Positions 44,057 to 53,256 of a stretch of 64,000 bases of DNA are shown here, in pieces; position 1 is the first letter of the stretch; each line of letters starts with the position of its first letter. The position numbers and the translations under genes were made by a program. The notes beneath the pieces were generated by a model that searched no databases, was not told where the DNA came from, and saw only the letters and a list, made by a program, of their open reading frames with translations. This DNA is from JACVRW01 sp963739095 (GTDB taxonomy: Bacteria > Actinomycetota > Thermoleophilia > Solirubrobacterales > Thermoleophilaceae), in NCBI GenBank assembly GCA_963739095.1, contig CAVTZF010000020.1, positions 372,001-436,000 on the forward strand. The letters run 5' to 3'.

Positions 44057-47000
44057 CTACGAGCGATAATCGGATGCGGGGACGGGCCGGTACGCGAGGC
44101 CCGGCATGCGGAGTTCATGCGCGGCGGCGCGCGCCTCGTCGAGGAGCGGGCGGCCTCGGCCGACGGGAGCAGCAGCTGGCCGAGATCATGGCGTGCCATG
44201 GCGAGGAACGCTCGAGCGTCGATGCGCTCGCAGAGCGCGACGGCGTCGCGCAGCAGCCGCTCCGCCTCGTCGCGGCGCCCGAGCGTCTGCGCGAGGCGGC
44301 CGACGGTCGTCCGACTGGACCGCACTGATACGTCATGACTCCGCGAAGGGCGCGAGCAGCGCGTACAGGCTGGTCGCCCGAGCGCGATCGTGGAGCGAGG
44401 CGCAGATGTCGGCAGCCCAGACATGGACATCAGCCCAGGTAAGGCAGTGCGACAGGTCGAGCAGCCCTTGGTCGACCGCTCGCTGAACGACGCGCGAGCG
44501 CCGTCGCGGTCGTCCCGCTCGCGGGCGCGTGCGCCCAGACGACGGAGAACGTGGCCGGGACCTTGATCACGCCCTCCGCCACGCGCGGCGGGCGCCCTCG
44601 TGCTCGCAGAGGCGTCCCTGGATCAGGCGGATCAGGGACAGCAACGTGACGAACAAGGTCTCGGCGACCGAAGGCGCGAATCCCGCGGCGCGCTGGACCT
44701 CGCGGGCCCGCACGCCTTCCGCCTCTGCGTCTTCCAAGCTGGCCGGCGAGCAGCGCCCGGGCCGCGTCGAGGAAGGCAACGGTCCGCGCGCCCGTCGGTT
44801 CGCCCGGCGGAGCGTGCCGCGGCGAGCGTGTCGTCGACCGCCTCCACGTCACCGAGCTCGATCAATGCCAAGAAGCGCATGTGATACCCGTCGCACTCGG
44901 CGTAGGGAAGACCCGCCTCGCGCCCGACTGCGACGAGCTCGTCGGCGAGCGCGAGGCGCTCCGGGAGGCTCTCAGGGCCCGCCACGATCCACGAGTGCGC
45001 GGTCAACACGGATGCGAGCGCCTTGGGATCCCCGACACGGCGGGCCATCGCCAGGGCGCGACCGACCATCGCCCGGCGTCGCTGTCGGGCACGCTGTAGA
45101 ACGCCTCGAGCGCGAAGAAACCCTCCAGGCGTGCCCTGATCGCGCTGTCAACGGACGGAAGCAGCGCGAGCGCCTGACGCAGAAGCGCGACCATCTCGGC
45201 GTCCTCCTGGATGAGTCCGCCCAGTCGAGGCCCATCGCCAACAGGGCCTCGGCCATGCGCTCGCCATCGCCCCTGGCCTCGGCCGCGGTGGCGAACGCGC
45301 GCAGGAGCTCGTCGGCGCGCTCGTCGCCGGCGAGCCGGAGGACGCGACCGCACGCGAGCTCGAGGTCGAGCCGCTCGACCTCGTTCACGTGGGAGAGCCG
45401 CTTCCTGCGCGCGCAGGGCGAGCTCGTACTGCTCGTGCGGCGATGTCGAAGGCGAGCTTCGCCGCGGCCTCGTCGCCGGCCGCGCGCGCGTAGAGCACGG
45501 CCCGGGTGGGGTCGACGAGCGTTCCGGCGGCCGTGAAATGCGCCGCCAGGTCGCCGACCGGGACGGCCCGCGTCGCGGCCGCCTGTTCGAGCGCCTGCGC
45601 GATGCGCGCGTGCAGCCGACGCGCCGGCCGGCGGGCAACTCGTCGACGATCGTCTGGCGCACGAGCGCGTGCGCGAAGCTGAAGCGATCGAGAACGCCGG
45701 TGGAACGGATAAGCCGCGCTCGCTCGGCGGCCTCGAGCGCGTCCAGAGCGGACTCGAGATCGACTCGACCACATCGGCGAGCACGTCGGCATCGAACTCC
45801 GCGCCGGCCACCGCCGCTGCGCTCAGGACCTGGCCGGTCCCGTCGGGGAGCCGGGCCAGCCGCCAGCGCACGACGTCGCGCACGCGCGGGGTGAGCGCCG
45901 TACCCGGGTCGCCGTCCCCGCCGAGCGCGGCGACCACCTCGCCGACGAAGAACGGGTTGCCCTCGGTCACGTCGCGCACGCGGCCGGCGAGCGACGACCG
46001 CCGCCCGGAATGCGTGAGGATCGCGGCGACGTCGGGCTCGGTGAGCGGGCCGAGCTCGACCCTGGCGACGTCCGGCCGCCGCGCCAGACCGGTCACGACG
46101 TCGCCGAGCAGGGCGGAGCGGCTGGGCTCCGTGTCGCGGTAAGTCGCAAGCACGAGCAGCCGCACCGAGGCGTCGACGCGCAGCAGATGGCGGAGCAGAA
46201 GCAGAGAGAGGTCGTCGGCCCAGTGCATGTCGTCGAGCACGAGCAGCACAGGCGCGGCCGAGCCGGCGGCCTCGAGCAGCGCCGCGGCGGCTTCCAGCGT
46301 GCGCAGCCGCTCGACCTCGGGCGCGGCGGGCGCAGACTCGGCGACGCCGGGCAGGCGCGCGTCGAGCGCCGGCAGCAGGCCCACGAGGTCGCCGGCGCGC
46401 GCGCCGAGCTGCACCCGCAGCTCGTCGACCGGACAGGCGGCGGCGTACGCGCCCAGCGCCTGGGCGAACGGCTGCGCGGCCGCGGCGAGGCCGTCGTCGC
46501 AGCGCCCGTAGAGCACCACGCCGCCCCGCTCGCGCGCGTGCCCGGCGATCTCCGCAGCCAGGCGGTCTTGCCGATGCCCGGTTCGCCGCTCACGAGGACG
46601 CCGCGACGCCGGCCCGCGACGGCGTCGGTCCACGCCGCCCGCAGCTCGGCGAGTTCCGCGTCGCGCCCCGCGAAGACGGCGCCGTCGTCGACGACGAGGG
46701 GCGCTGCGAGCGGGACCACGACGGTGCGCTGCGCCGCCCAGCGGGACCGTCCAGGCGCGCACCGGCTGCACGAGGCCGCGCAGCGTCAGCTCGCCCGCGT
46801 CGTCGAACACCGCACTGGTTGCTGTCCCGGCGAGCAGGCGCACGGCCTCGGCGACGAGGATGCCCCCGGCGCTGAGGCGGCGCACAGCCGCTGCGCCTCG
46901 GACACCGGCGTGCCGAAGTAGTCGTCGCCCTCCCAGGCGACGTCACCTGCGGCGATGCCGATGCGGAGCTCCAGCGCAACCGGGCCCCGACGGGCCTGGC

Positions 47001-48031
47001 GGTCGATCGCCCGCTGCATCTCCACGGCGAGGCGACCGCGGCGCCGGCGGCGTCGAAGGCGGCCAGGAAACCGTCGCCGAGCGCCTTGACGCCCCTGGCC
47101 GCCATGAGCAGCGAGGACGTCGCGGAGCCGGCGGTCGTGCTCGCGGCGCAGCGCGTCGGCGTCCTCGTCGCCGAACCGGGCGCGCATCCGCGCCGAGCCC
47201 GCGAGATCGGCGAAGAGGATCGTCGCCGTGCGCGCGCCTGCGCTCGACCTCGGGCGGCGCCTCGCCCGCCGCAGGCGCGCTTCGAAGCAACGCGGGATCG
47301 TGGGCGATGATCGCCTGCTGCAGGCGCTCGAGGTCCGGCCCCGGGCGCAGGCCGAGCTCGGCCTCGAGCGTGCGCACCGCATCGCGGTAGGCGTCCAGCG
47401 CCTCACCCTGGCGGCCGGCGCGATACAGGGCCAGCATGAGCTGCGCACGCAGGCGCTCCCGCAGCGGCTCCCGCGCGACAAGCCCCTCGAGCTCGGCGAC
47501 GAGCTCCGCTCCGCGGCCAAGCGCGAGGTCGGCCTCGATGCCGGTCCTCGACAGCGGCGACCCGCAACTCCTCGAGACGGGCGATCTCGGGTGGCGCGAA
47601 GGGCTCAAGGGCCACATCGGCCAAGAGCCGGGCCGCGCCACTCCTCGAGCGCGGCGCGCAACCGCGCCGCGGCGCGCTCGGCCGGCCGGCCGGCAAGCGC
47701 GCGCCGGCCTTCTCCGCAGAGGCGATCGAAGCGCGCGAGGTCGAATTCATCCGGCCTCGACGCGGAGCCGATAGCCGGAGGTGCCGCTCACAAGACGGGC
47801 GGCCTCGCCGCCGAGCGCGCGGCGCAGTCGCGAGACAACCGCCTGCACCGTCTTCACCGCCCCATCGGGCGGCCGCTCCCCCCAGAGATCCTCGATCACA
47901 CGGTCACGCGAGACCGGCTCCCCGGCGCGCAGCAACAGCAGCGCCAGCAGCGCCCGCTGGCGCCCGCCGGCCACCGCGATCGGCCGACCCTGGGCCCGCA
48001 CCTCGACCGGTCCCAGGATCCGAAAGTCCAC
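44057..48031 (-). pseudogene. Giant BTAD-cyclase-ATPase-TPR transcriptional regulator, many frameshifts
   Basis: Following similarity across frames gives about 1,320 residues. From GTG 48031: an OmpR/SARP winged helix (DFRILGPVEVRAQGRPIAVA, VSRLRRALGGEAARLVSGTS), a BTAD TPR domain (LAREPLRERLRAQ-like segment, ALDAYRDAVRTLEAELGL), a class III cyclase domain (TATILFADLAGSARM, KALGDGFLAAFD, GDDYFGTPVSEAQRL), and a STAND-type ATPase (Walker A GEPGIGKT, Walker B VLLVLDDMHWADD). A long TPR-like tail ends DEARAAAHELRMPGLAYRPV. At least 12 one-base shifts are needed (for example near 47757, 47540, 47238, 47098, 47035, 46880, 46735 and 46560). Motifs are otherwise intact. Confidence 0.7.
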
Positions 48032-48155
48032 CCCCAAAGGTTCCCGCTCCCGCGCCTCCCCGGCAACCACTGTCAACGCGGCGCAAGGGCTGCGCAACCA
48101 CTCCCGAACGCATCCTCCAAGGAAGCAAACGTTCCGAGAACAGGAGATGGGATTC

Positions 48156-48671
48156 ATGGCCGCACTTAGCAAGACATATCCGAGCGAGGAAGAGGCCCGC
48201 CAGGCCGTCGAAACGCTGCGGGCGGCGGGCGTGCCGCCACGCCACATCCGGCTGCTGACGGGCCGGCCGCTGCGCGACGCCCGCCGCGAAGCGCGCGGCG
48301 GGTTCGCCGGGCCGGTCGGCCCGACGCGCCGGTCGGGGACCTACGCGGGCCAGGTGCACCGGCGCCATCTGCAGGCATCGGCAGCTTCGCCACTGGCAGC
48401 TTCGCCGGCGATCCCGACCGGCGCGAGGGCTCATTTGCTGACGTCGAGCGCATCGTGATCCGTATCATACGAAGACGACGGGCGCGCGCCCGAGTCACCG
48501 AACACCGCGGAGTCCGGCAAGCTCCTCCGGCGGGCAGCGCTCGACAACGATGCCGTCGACCGCGCCGTAAAGGACCTCCATGACGGGCACCCGGTCGTGC
48601 TCGTCGACGGCGCGGACGTAGCCCTAAGCGACGCCCGGGCGCAGCTCGAGCAGCTAGGGCACGCCGCCTGA
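48156..48671 (+). pseudogene. DUF1269/YflT-like general stress protein, several compensating indels
   Basis: ATG 48156 follows AGGAG by nine bases. The reading MAALSKTYPSEEEARQAVET, LRAAGVPPRHIRLLTGRPL, GTYAG, then IGSFATGSFAGDPDRREGSF, ADVERIVIRI and LDNDAVDRAVKDLHDGHPVV, LVDGADVALSDARAQLEQL is one small acidic stress-type protein of about 171 residues. It needs four one-base corrections between 48325 and 48470, which cancel so that the last frame equals the first. Such proteins are induced by stress in actinobacteria; no enzyme activity is expected. Divergent from the giant regulator. Confidence 0.65.
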
Positions 48672-48760
48672 GACGAAAGCCGCTCGCAACGACGATCGAA
48701 ACGCGACGCCTGCCAGCCGCGCTCCTCCGGGCTTTCTCGCTTCCCACTGCGGTGACGCTC

Positions 48761-49201
48761 CTACTCCTGCAACCCTGCGGCCTGGAGAGCCTCCGCGCGG
48801 TCGAGGAAGACACGGATGCTCGCGATCTTGCCGTCTGTGAAGTCAAAGATGGTCGCTGTGCGGAGAGAGCTGGCGCCCGAGGCATCAGGCACGCCGCCGC
48901 GCGTGGCGGCGACCGGGATGCCGCTCGCTCGGCCGCTGACCGAAGCCCGCAGCAAGAGAAGGACGCGCGCGGCACCGACCGCGTCCGCGCGTTCGATGCT
49001 CAGTCGAAAGTCCGGAAGGGCGTCGTCGAGGTCAGCGAAGAAGCGACGGATTGCCTGGCGGCCTTCGTACGTCCCCTCGACGGGCGCCCAGGGTGTGCGC
49101 AGCTTGATGTCGCGAGTACAGCAAGCGAGGTAGCCGTCAACGTCGCGCTCGTTGACGGCCGCTACCAGACGTTCGGCAGTCTCAATATTCTCCTGGGACA
49201 C
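48761..49201 (-). CDS. SnoaL-like (NTF2-fold) protein
   Basis: The 146-residue protein begins SQENIETAERLVAAVNERDV and has the NTF2/SnoaL pattern: DGYLACCTRDIKLRTPWAPVEGTYEGRQAIRRFF, then strands ending in TIFDFTDGKIASIRVFLDRAEAL. The fold serves as polyketide cyclase, isomerase or dimerisation module; no catalytic residues can be assigned. It is divergent from the P450 gene across 125 bases. Confidence 0.85.
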   Translation of the reverse strand: MSQENIETAERLVAAVNERDVDGYLACCTRDIKLRTPWAPVEGTYEGRQAIRRFFADLDDALPDFRLSIERADAVGAARVLLLLRASVSGRASGIPVAATRGGVPDASGASSLRTATIFDFTDGKIASIRVFLDRAEALQAAGLQE

Positions 49202-49326
49202 CGCTGCTCAGATCCCGCCGCGGCGCTCGCCGGTGCTGCGAGGACGGCGGCGGCCAGGGCGGTCAGCGTCAGGGCTCGGCCCCGCACGGGCGTGAGCCTA
49301 ACCGAAGTGCGCGTAGGCTCGCAGGC

Positions 49327-50616
49327 ATGGAGCTCCCACCCGGTCCGCGCACCCCGGCCGCCTGGCAGACGATCGGCTGGATGGTGCGGCCGGCCGCGTT
49401 CCTGCGGCGCGTCCACGCGCGCTTCGGCGACCCGGTCACGCTTCGCACCTACTGGACCGACGAGCCGATGGTGCTGTTCTCGGACCCGGGCTCGGTGCGG
49501 GAGATCTTCCGCCTCGATCCCGCCATCGCCCCGGCCGGGCAGAGCTGGGAGTTCATGCGGCCGTTCGCCGGCGACCACTCGATCCTCGTGCTCGACGGCG
49601 ACGAGCACCTGCGTGAGCGGCGCCTCATCCAGACGCCCTTCCACGGTGAGCGCATGCGCGCTTTCGAGCCGATGGTCGACGAGCTGGCCGAGCGTGAGCT
49701 CGCGGGCTGGGAGGGGCCCGTGACGGCGCTCGACCGGATGCGCGACCTGACGCTCGAGATGATCCTGCGGATCGTCTTCGGGGCGCGTGGGGAGGAGGAG
49801 CTCGGGCGGCTGCGCCAGGCCGTCCATCACACGCTCGACACCGTGCGCTCGATGCCGCGCATGATCGCCATGTCGCTCGTCCAGCGCGACCTCGGCCCAC
49901 GCAGCCCCTGGGGGCGCTTCCGGATCGCCGTGGAGCGGTTCGACGAGCTGCTGCTCGACCTCGTCGCCCGCCGGCGGGCCGAGCCGGTCCGCGACTCGAT
50001 GCTCGCCCTGCTGCTCGAGCAGCGCGACGAGCACGGCAACCCGCCGAGCGACCGCCACCTGCGCGACCAGCTCGTCGCGCTGCTTGCCGCGGGTCACGAC
50101 ACCACTTCGGCGTCGCTTGCCTGGGCGTTCGAGCGCCTGGCGCGTCACCCGCAGGTCCAGGCGCGCCTGCGCGAGGAGGAGCCGGCCTACCTGGCCGCCG
50201 TCGTGAAGGAGGTGCTGCGCGTGCGCCCCGCGCTGACGATCGCGCCCCGGCAGCTGCTCGAGCCGGCCCGGATCGGCGGCTGGACGCTGCCCGCCGGCGT
50301 GCACGTGACGGCGTGCCTGTGGCTGTCGCTGCGCCGCGACGACCTTTGGCCCCACGCCGCCGCGTTCCGGCCTGAGCGCTGGCTGGCGGACCCGCCGCCC
50401 GATCCCGCGGCCTGGGTCCCCTTCGGCGGCGGCGTGCGCCGCTGCGCCGGGGCGCCGTTCGCGGAGATGGAGATGCGCGCCGTGCTGCGTGCCGCCGCCT
50501 CGCAGCTGGCGCTGCGTCCCGCGACGCCCGAGTCGGAGCAGGCGCGCCGGAGCGCCCTCGTGGTGACGCCGGAGCGCGGCGGCGAGGTGCTCGCGGAGCG
50601 GCTCCCGCAGGCATAG
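49327..50616 (+). CDS. Cytochrome P450
   Basis: The 429-residue soluble P450 has the oxygen-activation motif AAGHDTT (residues 254-260), ExxR Glu295-Arg298 (KEVLRVRP) and the haem loop FGGGVRRCAG with Cys373 as the axial ligand. It hydroxylates or epoxidises a hydrophobic substrate with electrons from a ferredoxin and its reductase. No ferredoxin gene is adjacent; the nearest reductase is at 5976. The ATG at 49327 is followed by the usual proline-rich hinge (ELPPGPRTP). Confidence 0.95.
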   Translation: MELPPGPRTPAAWQTIGWMVRPAAFLRRVHARFGDPVTLRTYWTDEPMVLFSDPGSVREIFRLDPAIAPAGQSWEFMRPFAGDHSILVLDGDEHLRERRLIQTPFHGERMRAFEPMVDELAERELAGWEGPVTALDRMRDLTLEMILRIVFGARGEEELGRLRQAVHHTLDTVRSMPRMIAMSLVQRDLGPRSPWGRFRIAVERFDELLLDLVARRRAEPVRDSMLALLLEQRDEHGNPPSDRHLRDQLVALLAAGHDTTSASLAWAFERLARHPQVQARLREEEPAYLAAVVKEVLRVRPALTIAPRQLLEPARIGGWTLPAGVHVTACLWLSLRRDDLWPHAAAFRPERWLADPPPDPAAWVPFGGGVRRCAGAPFAEMEMRAVLRAAASQLALRPATPESEQARRSALVVTPERGGEVLAERLPQA

Positions 50617-50695
50617 GCGCCGGCGAATCTCAGGGTGCAGGATCCGGCAGGTCCCTGAGGTCAGCTGCCGTGGGCGGCCCTACCTTCGGCCAACG

Positions 50696-51349
50696 ATGTC
50701 CCCGGCAGCGCTCGACACGCTCGTCTCGGCGGTCACCGACGGCGACGAGCTCGCGTTCTCGAAGCTCACCGATCACTACCGGCGCAGGCTGCTGTCGCAC
50801 TGCTACCGCATCGTGGACTCGGTCGAGGACTCGGAGGACATCGTTCAGGAGACCTTTCTGCGCGCCTGGCAGAACCGCGCGAGCTTCCGCGGCGCGTCCT
50901 ACACGGCCTGGCTCTACCGGATCGCCACCAACGTCTGCATGGACGTGCTCAAGCGCCGCCGGCGCCGGCCGGCGATCGCCGACGGGCTCGACGCGGAGGT
51001 GCTGATCGAGCGCATCCGCGGGACCGAGGCGGAGCCGCTCGACACGCTCGTCAACCGCGAGACCGTCGAGCTCGCCTTCTCGGCCGCCGTCCGGGACCTG
51101 CCGCCGCGCCAGCGCGCGGTGCTCGTGCTGCGTGCCGTGCTCGGCTGGTCCTCGAAGGACGCCGCTCTGCAGCTCGAGTCGAGCGTCGCGTCGGTCAACA
51201 GCGCGCTGCAACGGGCGCGCCGCAACCTGTACGACAGGCTGCCCGAGCAGCGGCTCGAGTGGGCCTGGGGCCCGGAACTGAGCGAGGACGAGCGCTCGCT
51301 CCTGCACGGCTACCTGCGAGCCGTCGAGCGGGCGGGGGCGGTGTCCTAG
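50696..51349 (+). CDS. ECF-type RNA polymerase sigma factor
   Basis: The 217-residue sigma-70 family member has region 2 (LAFSKLTDHYRRRLLSHCYR, DSEDIVQETFLRAWQ, TAWLYRIATNVCMDVLKRRR) and region 4 (AFSAAVRDLPPRQRAVLVLR, LGWSSKDAALQLESSVASVNSALQRARRNL). It directs transcription of a small regulon. No anti-sigma factor is encoded next to it. Its stop overlaps the convergent membrane-protein gene by four bases. Confidence 0.93.
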   Translation: MSPAALDTLVSAVTDGDELAFSKLTDHYRRRLLSHCYRIVDSVEDSEDIVQETFLRAWQNRASFRGASYTAWLYRIATNVCMDVLKRRRRRPAIADGLDAEVLIERIRGTEAEPLDTLVNRETVELAFSAAVRDLPPRQRAVLVLRAVLGWSSKDAALQLESSVASVNSALQRARRNLYDRLPEQRLEWAWGPELSEDERSLLHGYLRAVERAGAVS

Positions 51350-52206
51350 ATCGTCCCGGCGCCACGGCCGCGGCGCGGGACGAAGGCGGCCTCCAACTGC
51401 GCGCGGTCGTAGTTGCCGAGCACCTTGTCCTCGGTCGCGAAGCGGAAGAGGGCGACCTTGAAGATCGCCATCAGGGCGGCCTGCAGGACGGCGCCGACGA
51501 CGAAGATGGCCACGCCGAGCGCGATCAGGATGCCCCCCAGGACGTCGGACGACGACGTAAGCGCGATGCCGCCCGCCACCAGGGCGACTCCGGGCAGGAA
51601 CGCGACCAGGAAGACGAGTCCACCGATCGCGAACGACCCGGTCACACCCTCGCCCCAGCGCTGGCGCATCACCGCGACCGAGCGCTTGAGCGCGTCCATC
51701 GGGCCGAGACCCTCGAGCGCGATCGCGGGGATCACGAAGAAGGTGGCGATGTTCCAGGCGAGGCTCGCCAGCCCGCCGATGATGGCGCCGATGATCGCCC
51801 CCGCGCCTTCGCGCAGGAGCGCCTGGATGATGCTGATCAGCGCGCCGACGACCAGCTGTACCCCGGCCCAGCCGATGATCGGGCCGAAGCGGTTGCGCGC
51901 GGCCGCGAAACCCTCGGCGGGAGTCGTGTCCTCACCCTCGAGGGCGCGCACCGCGCATGCGCTCAGGGCGACGTTGAAGAAGATCGAGACCGCCACCAGC
52001 ACATAGGCGCCTATGACGAGCACGACGATCAGCAGCGGCTCGCTGTCGGTCGAGCTGTGGAGAGCGACGCCGCCGCCGACGAAGATCGCCGCGACGAGCA
52101 GGGCCGAGATCGCCGCAAGCACGGGAAACACCAGCAGCGAGCGGTCACTGCGTACGACCGCCCAGCTCTCCTTCGTGAGTTGCCAACCGCGCTGAATCCG
52201 GGTCAT
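51346..52206 (-). CDS. Polytopic membrane protein, DUF6159-like
   Basis: 286 residues from ATG 52206, preceded by AAGGAG about eight bases upstream; the longer frame from 52224 would start at codons covering that ribosome site. TRIQRGWQLTKESWAVVRSD, then about six hydrophobic segments (LLVFPVLAAISALLVAAIFV; LLIVVLVIGAYVLVAVSIFF; IGGLVFLVAFLPGVALVAGG). It resembles the glycerophosphodiesterase-associated membrane domain/DUF6159 group, of unknown function. Downstream of it lies only the convergent sigma gene. Confidence 0.8.
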   Translation of the reverse strand: MTRIQRGWQLTKESWAVVRSDRSLLVFPVLAAISALLVAAIFVGGGVALHSSTDSEPLLIVVLVIGAYVLVAVSIFFNVALSACAVRALEGEDTTPAEGFAAARNRFGPIIGWAGVQLVVGALISIIQALLREGAGAIIGAIIGGLASLAWNIATFFVIPAIALEGLGPMDALKRSVAVMRQRWGEGVTGSFAIGGLVFLVAFLPGVALVAGGIALTSSSDVLGGILIALGVAIFVVGAVLQAALMAIFKVALFRFATEDKVLGNYDRAQLEAAFVPRRGRGAGTI

Positions 52207-52267
52207 GGCCGGATTCTCCTTCAACGCGCGCCGGCGTACTCCTGCGGCGCGCGCTGCCGCCGGCCGG

Positions 52268-52780
52268 CTAGCGCGCCGGCCTGAACGTCGTCTGCGCGTG
52301 CGGCTCCTTCGCGAAGGCGAGCACCTTGTCGGGCTCGACCCGGAAGACGGCCGCGTCGTGCTCGCCGCCGTGCCGGAAGACGCCGTCGCCCACCTCGAAC
52401 TCCCACGCGCTGCCGTACTTGGCCACGTACGCCTCGGCGATTCGCTGCAGTGACTCCTGGTCGGTCACACGCACGGCCCTGCCCTCGACGACCACGTCGA
52501 GGCCGCGGTCCCACGTGTTGTTGCCGGTGATGATCGAGACGTGGTCGTTGTGCTCGAGGTTGCGCGCCTTCTGCTCCTCGAGGCCGGTCGTGAAGTGCAC
52601 GATCCCGCCGTCGGCGACGCCGACCAGCGGCGTCACGTGTGGACGGCCGTCGCGCCGGACCGTGGTGATCCAGTAGAGCTCGGCCTGGGTGAGGACGCGC
52701 TCGGCCTCGGACCATGGGGTGGCGTCGGCGCTCGGATCGCTAAAGCGCTTGTCGATCGTGGCTGTCGGTTGGGGGCTCAT
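52268..52780 (-). CDS. PPOX-fold flavin/F420-binding protein
   Basis: The 170-residue split-barrel protein has AERVLTQAELYWITTVRRDG, RPHVTPLVGVADGGIVHFTT, EQKARNLEHNDHVSIITGNN and TWDRGLDVVVEGRAVRVTD. It resembles pyridoxamine-5'-phosphate-oxidase-like proteins, which in actinobacteria often bind FMN or coenzyme F420 and reduce small molecules or carry haem. The cofactor cannot be decided by eye. It is 61 bases upstream of the DUF6159-like gene on the same strand. Confidence 0.85.
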   Translation of the reverse strand: MSPQPTATIDKRFSDPSADATPWSEAERVLTQAELYWITTVRRDGRPHVTPLVGVADGGIVHFTTGLEEQKARNLEHNDHVSIITGNNTWDRGLDVVVEGRAVRVTDQESLQRIAEAYVAKYGSAWEFEVGDGVFRHGGEHDAAVFRVEPDKVLAFAKEPHAQTTFRPAR

Positions 52781-52835
52781 GTTCCAGTCGACTGCATACC
52801 CGCGGGAAATTCATCGCTACCCCACCCCGTCTCCG

Positions 52836-53135
52836 TCAGGGGGCCAGGTAGCGGCCGAGCCGGCCGATGAGGGTCAGACGGTGCCGGTTGGCCGAGTCCT
52901 CGGTGAGGGTCGCCAGGCCGCTGCCCCTGGCGTGGGCGAAGTAGCCGCTGCCGCGCTTGACGGTCACCTGCGCGAGTCCGGTGAACGACGACTCGGGAAT
53001 CGGTCCGGCGCCGTCCTGGCAGGAGTCGCCGGCGACGCCCAGGACGAGCCGGTCGGGCGTCCCGGCGCCGAGCACGAGCCGGCCCCTGAGCGGAGCGCAG
53101 ATGCCGTCCTCGCCGTTGGGGAAGGCGGCGGCCAC
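52836..53135 (-). CDS. Hypothetical protein, probably 5'-truncated
   Basis: 99 codons from GTG 53135 (VAAAFPNGEDGICAPLRGRL). The same frame continues upstream with protein-like strands (FRGNPVGTGAYSGSIELN) but has no start codon before it runs into the end of the oxidase gene, so the original N-terminus seems lost. The sequence is beta-rich with two cysteines (GICAP, GDSCQD). No family recognised. It could equally be an intact short protein. Confidence 0.45.
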   Translation of the reverse strand: MAAAFPNGEDGICAPLRGRLVLGAGTPDRLVLGVAGDSCQDGAGPIPESSFTGLAQVTVKRGSGYFAHARGSGLATLTEDSANRHRLTLIGRLGRYLAP

Positions 53136-53256
53136 GTTGAGCTCGATCGAGCCGCTGTAGGCACCGGTGCCGACCGGGTTGCCGCGGAAGCGGGTCTGGG
53201 CCGCGGTGACGGCGGCAGCCGATGGCCGCGTGCGGGAAGCCTCGACGGCCGCGTCG

